In this document: positions 13,259 through 14,017 of the stretch, in pieces
How positions within the stretch are numbered: position 1 is the first letter of the stretch
Layout: each line of letters opens with the position of its first letter
Assembly (NCBI GenBank): GCA_016288175.1
Contig: JAEEYN010000191.1
Coordinates: 1 to 14,017 of the forward strand
Reading direction: 5' to 3'
DNA: 14,017 nt
Origin: Bacillota bacterium
GTDB taxonomy: Bacteria > Bacillota > Clostridia > Christensenellales > CAG-138
The notes under the pieces: model-generated
Told to the model about the DNA's origin: nothing
Databases searched by the model: none
Seen by the model: the letters and a program-made list of their open reading frames with translations, nothing else
Translations under genes and position numbers: made by a program

Positions 13259-14017
13259 TTACCTGTTCCACAGCGGGCTCATATTGCGGAGCCTTTCGAC
13301 GATCTTCGGCAGAACGTCGAGAACGTAGTCGACGTCCTCTTCGGTGGTGTCGTCGCCGAGCGTCAGGCGGAGCGAACCGTGGGCGACCTCGTGGGGAAGA
13401 CCCATCGCGAGGAGCACGTGGGAGGGATCGAGCGAGCCGCTCGTGCAGGCGGAACCGCTCGAAGCGGCGATGCCGTTGAGGTCGAGCATCAGCAGGATTG
13501 ATTCGCCTTCGATGAATTTGATGGAGTAGTTGACGTTGCCGGGCAGGCGCTCGGTCGGGTGACCGTTCAGCTTGACCTCCGGGATCAGCTCCGGGATGCG
13601 CTTGATGAGCTTATCGCGGAGCTTCGTCATGCGCGCGCTCGTTTCGTCGATGGAGCCGCAGGCGAGCTCGATCGCCTTGCCGAGGCCGACGATGCCCGCG
13701 ACGTTCTCCGTGCCCGCGCGCTTATTGTGCTCCTGCGCGCCGCCGGTGAGCAGGGCGGGAACGACGATGCCCTTGCGGACGTACAGCGCGCCGACGCCCT
13801 TCGGCCCGTGGAATTTGTGGGCGGAGAGGGAGAGCATATCGATGTTCATCGCCTGAACGTCGATGTGGACGTGGCCGACGGCCTGAACGGCGTCCGTATG
13901 GAAGAAAACGCCCTTCTCGCGGCAGATTTTTCCGATCTCGGCGATCGGCATGATCGTTCCGACCTCGTTGTTGCCGAACATGACGGAAACGAGAATGGTA
14001 TCGGGGCGGATGGCCTC
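13259..14017 (-). CDS. iscS: Cysteine desulfurase NifS/IscS, 5' part beyond window
   Basis: PLP enzyme that takes sulfur from L-cysteine as an enzyme-bound persulfide and hands it to IscU. The C-terminal 252 codons are visible and the frame runs off the right edge ('EAIRPDTILVSVMFGNNEVG'). Key sites are present: 'NNEVGTIMPI', 'HTDAVQAVGH' (Asp contacting PLP nitrogen), 'SAHKFHGPKGVGALY' with the PLP-binding Lys, 'GGAQEHNKRAGTENVAG', and the catalytic loop 'SSGSACTSGSLDPSHVL' whose Cys carries the persulfide. The loop is the long group I (NifS/IscS) type rather than the SufS type. It is the first visible gene of the iscS-iscU-acetyltransferase set. NifS and IscS cannot be separated reliably on sequence alone; pairing with a short IscU favours the general Fe-S role. 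Confidence 0.95.
   Translation of the reverse strand, partial: EAIRPDTILVSVMFGNNEVGTIMPIAEIGKICREKGVFFHTDAVQAVGHVHIDVQAMNIDMLSLSAHKFHGPKGVGALYVRKGIVVPALLTGGAQEHNKRAGTENVAGIVGLGKAIELACGSIDETSARMTKLRDKLIKRIPELIPEVKLNGHPTERLPGNVNYSIKFIEGESILLMLDLNGIAASSGSACTSGSLDPSHVLLAMGLPHEVAHGSLRLTLGDDTTEEDVDYVLDVLPKIVERLRNMSPLWNR

Overview
The window looks like a chromosomal segment of a fairly high-GC member of the Firmicutes, probably a Clostridia-class gut organism (Oscillospiraceae-like). This rests on strong AGGAGG-type ribosome sites, lipoprotein signal peptides, extended -10 promoters, a DNA polymerase I with a decayed proofreading domain, a NifS/IscU iron-sulfur pair, and the gene order polA-coaE-lytic transglycosylase. 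The lineage is inferred from these features, not from a marker gene.

Layout, left to right. (1) 1..5356, minus strand: a compact operon read right to left as polA, coaE, a lipid-anchored lytic transglycosylase and an oligopeptide-type ABC solute-binding lipoprotein cut by the window edge. The genes are 24, 13 and -8 bases apart. A single extended -10 promoter sits at about 5432..5460. (2) 5411..5807: a non-coding stretch full of small hairpins, including an array in which AATTCAT alternates with short palindromes whose arms differ in sequence. (3) 5808..9129, minus strand: a phage DNA-packaging remnant with an intact-looking large terminase (TerL), a portal protein and possibly a small leading ORF, but no capsid, protease, tail, lysis or integrase gene. 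A small gene on the plus strand (9353..9649), possibly small-terminase-related, diverges from it. (4) 9650..11291: a scarred region. An AT-rich plus-strand cassette with its own consensus promoter carries a frameshifted small secreted Cys-rich protein gene and an intact small lipoprotein gene. It is flanked by two relics of the neighbouring acetyltransferase gene: a 189-bp near-identical copy of that gene's 3' end and terminator, and a diverged (about 79%) internal fragment. (5) 11292..14017, minus strand: iscS/nifS (partial), iscU and a DUF2156-GNAT fusion protein.

The housekeeping genes supply DNA repair and replication (PolA), CoA synthesis (CoaE), wall turnover (lytic transglycosylase), peptide or other solute capture (SBP) and Fe-S assembly (IscS-IscU). 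The middle third is accessory DNA: a decayed prophage followed by a rearranged paralog locus that received foreign AT-rich DNA. I did not find a clear new defence or mobile system. The best leads are the nested duplication around 9729..11403, the variable-arm hairpin array at 5519..5621 and the isolated TerL-portal pair. Several very long plus-strand open frames are antisense artefacts of GC-rich coding DNA and were left out.
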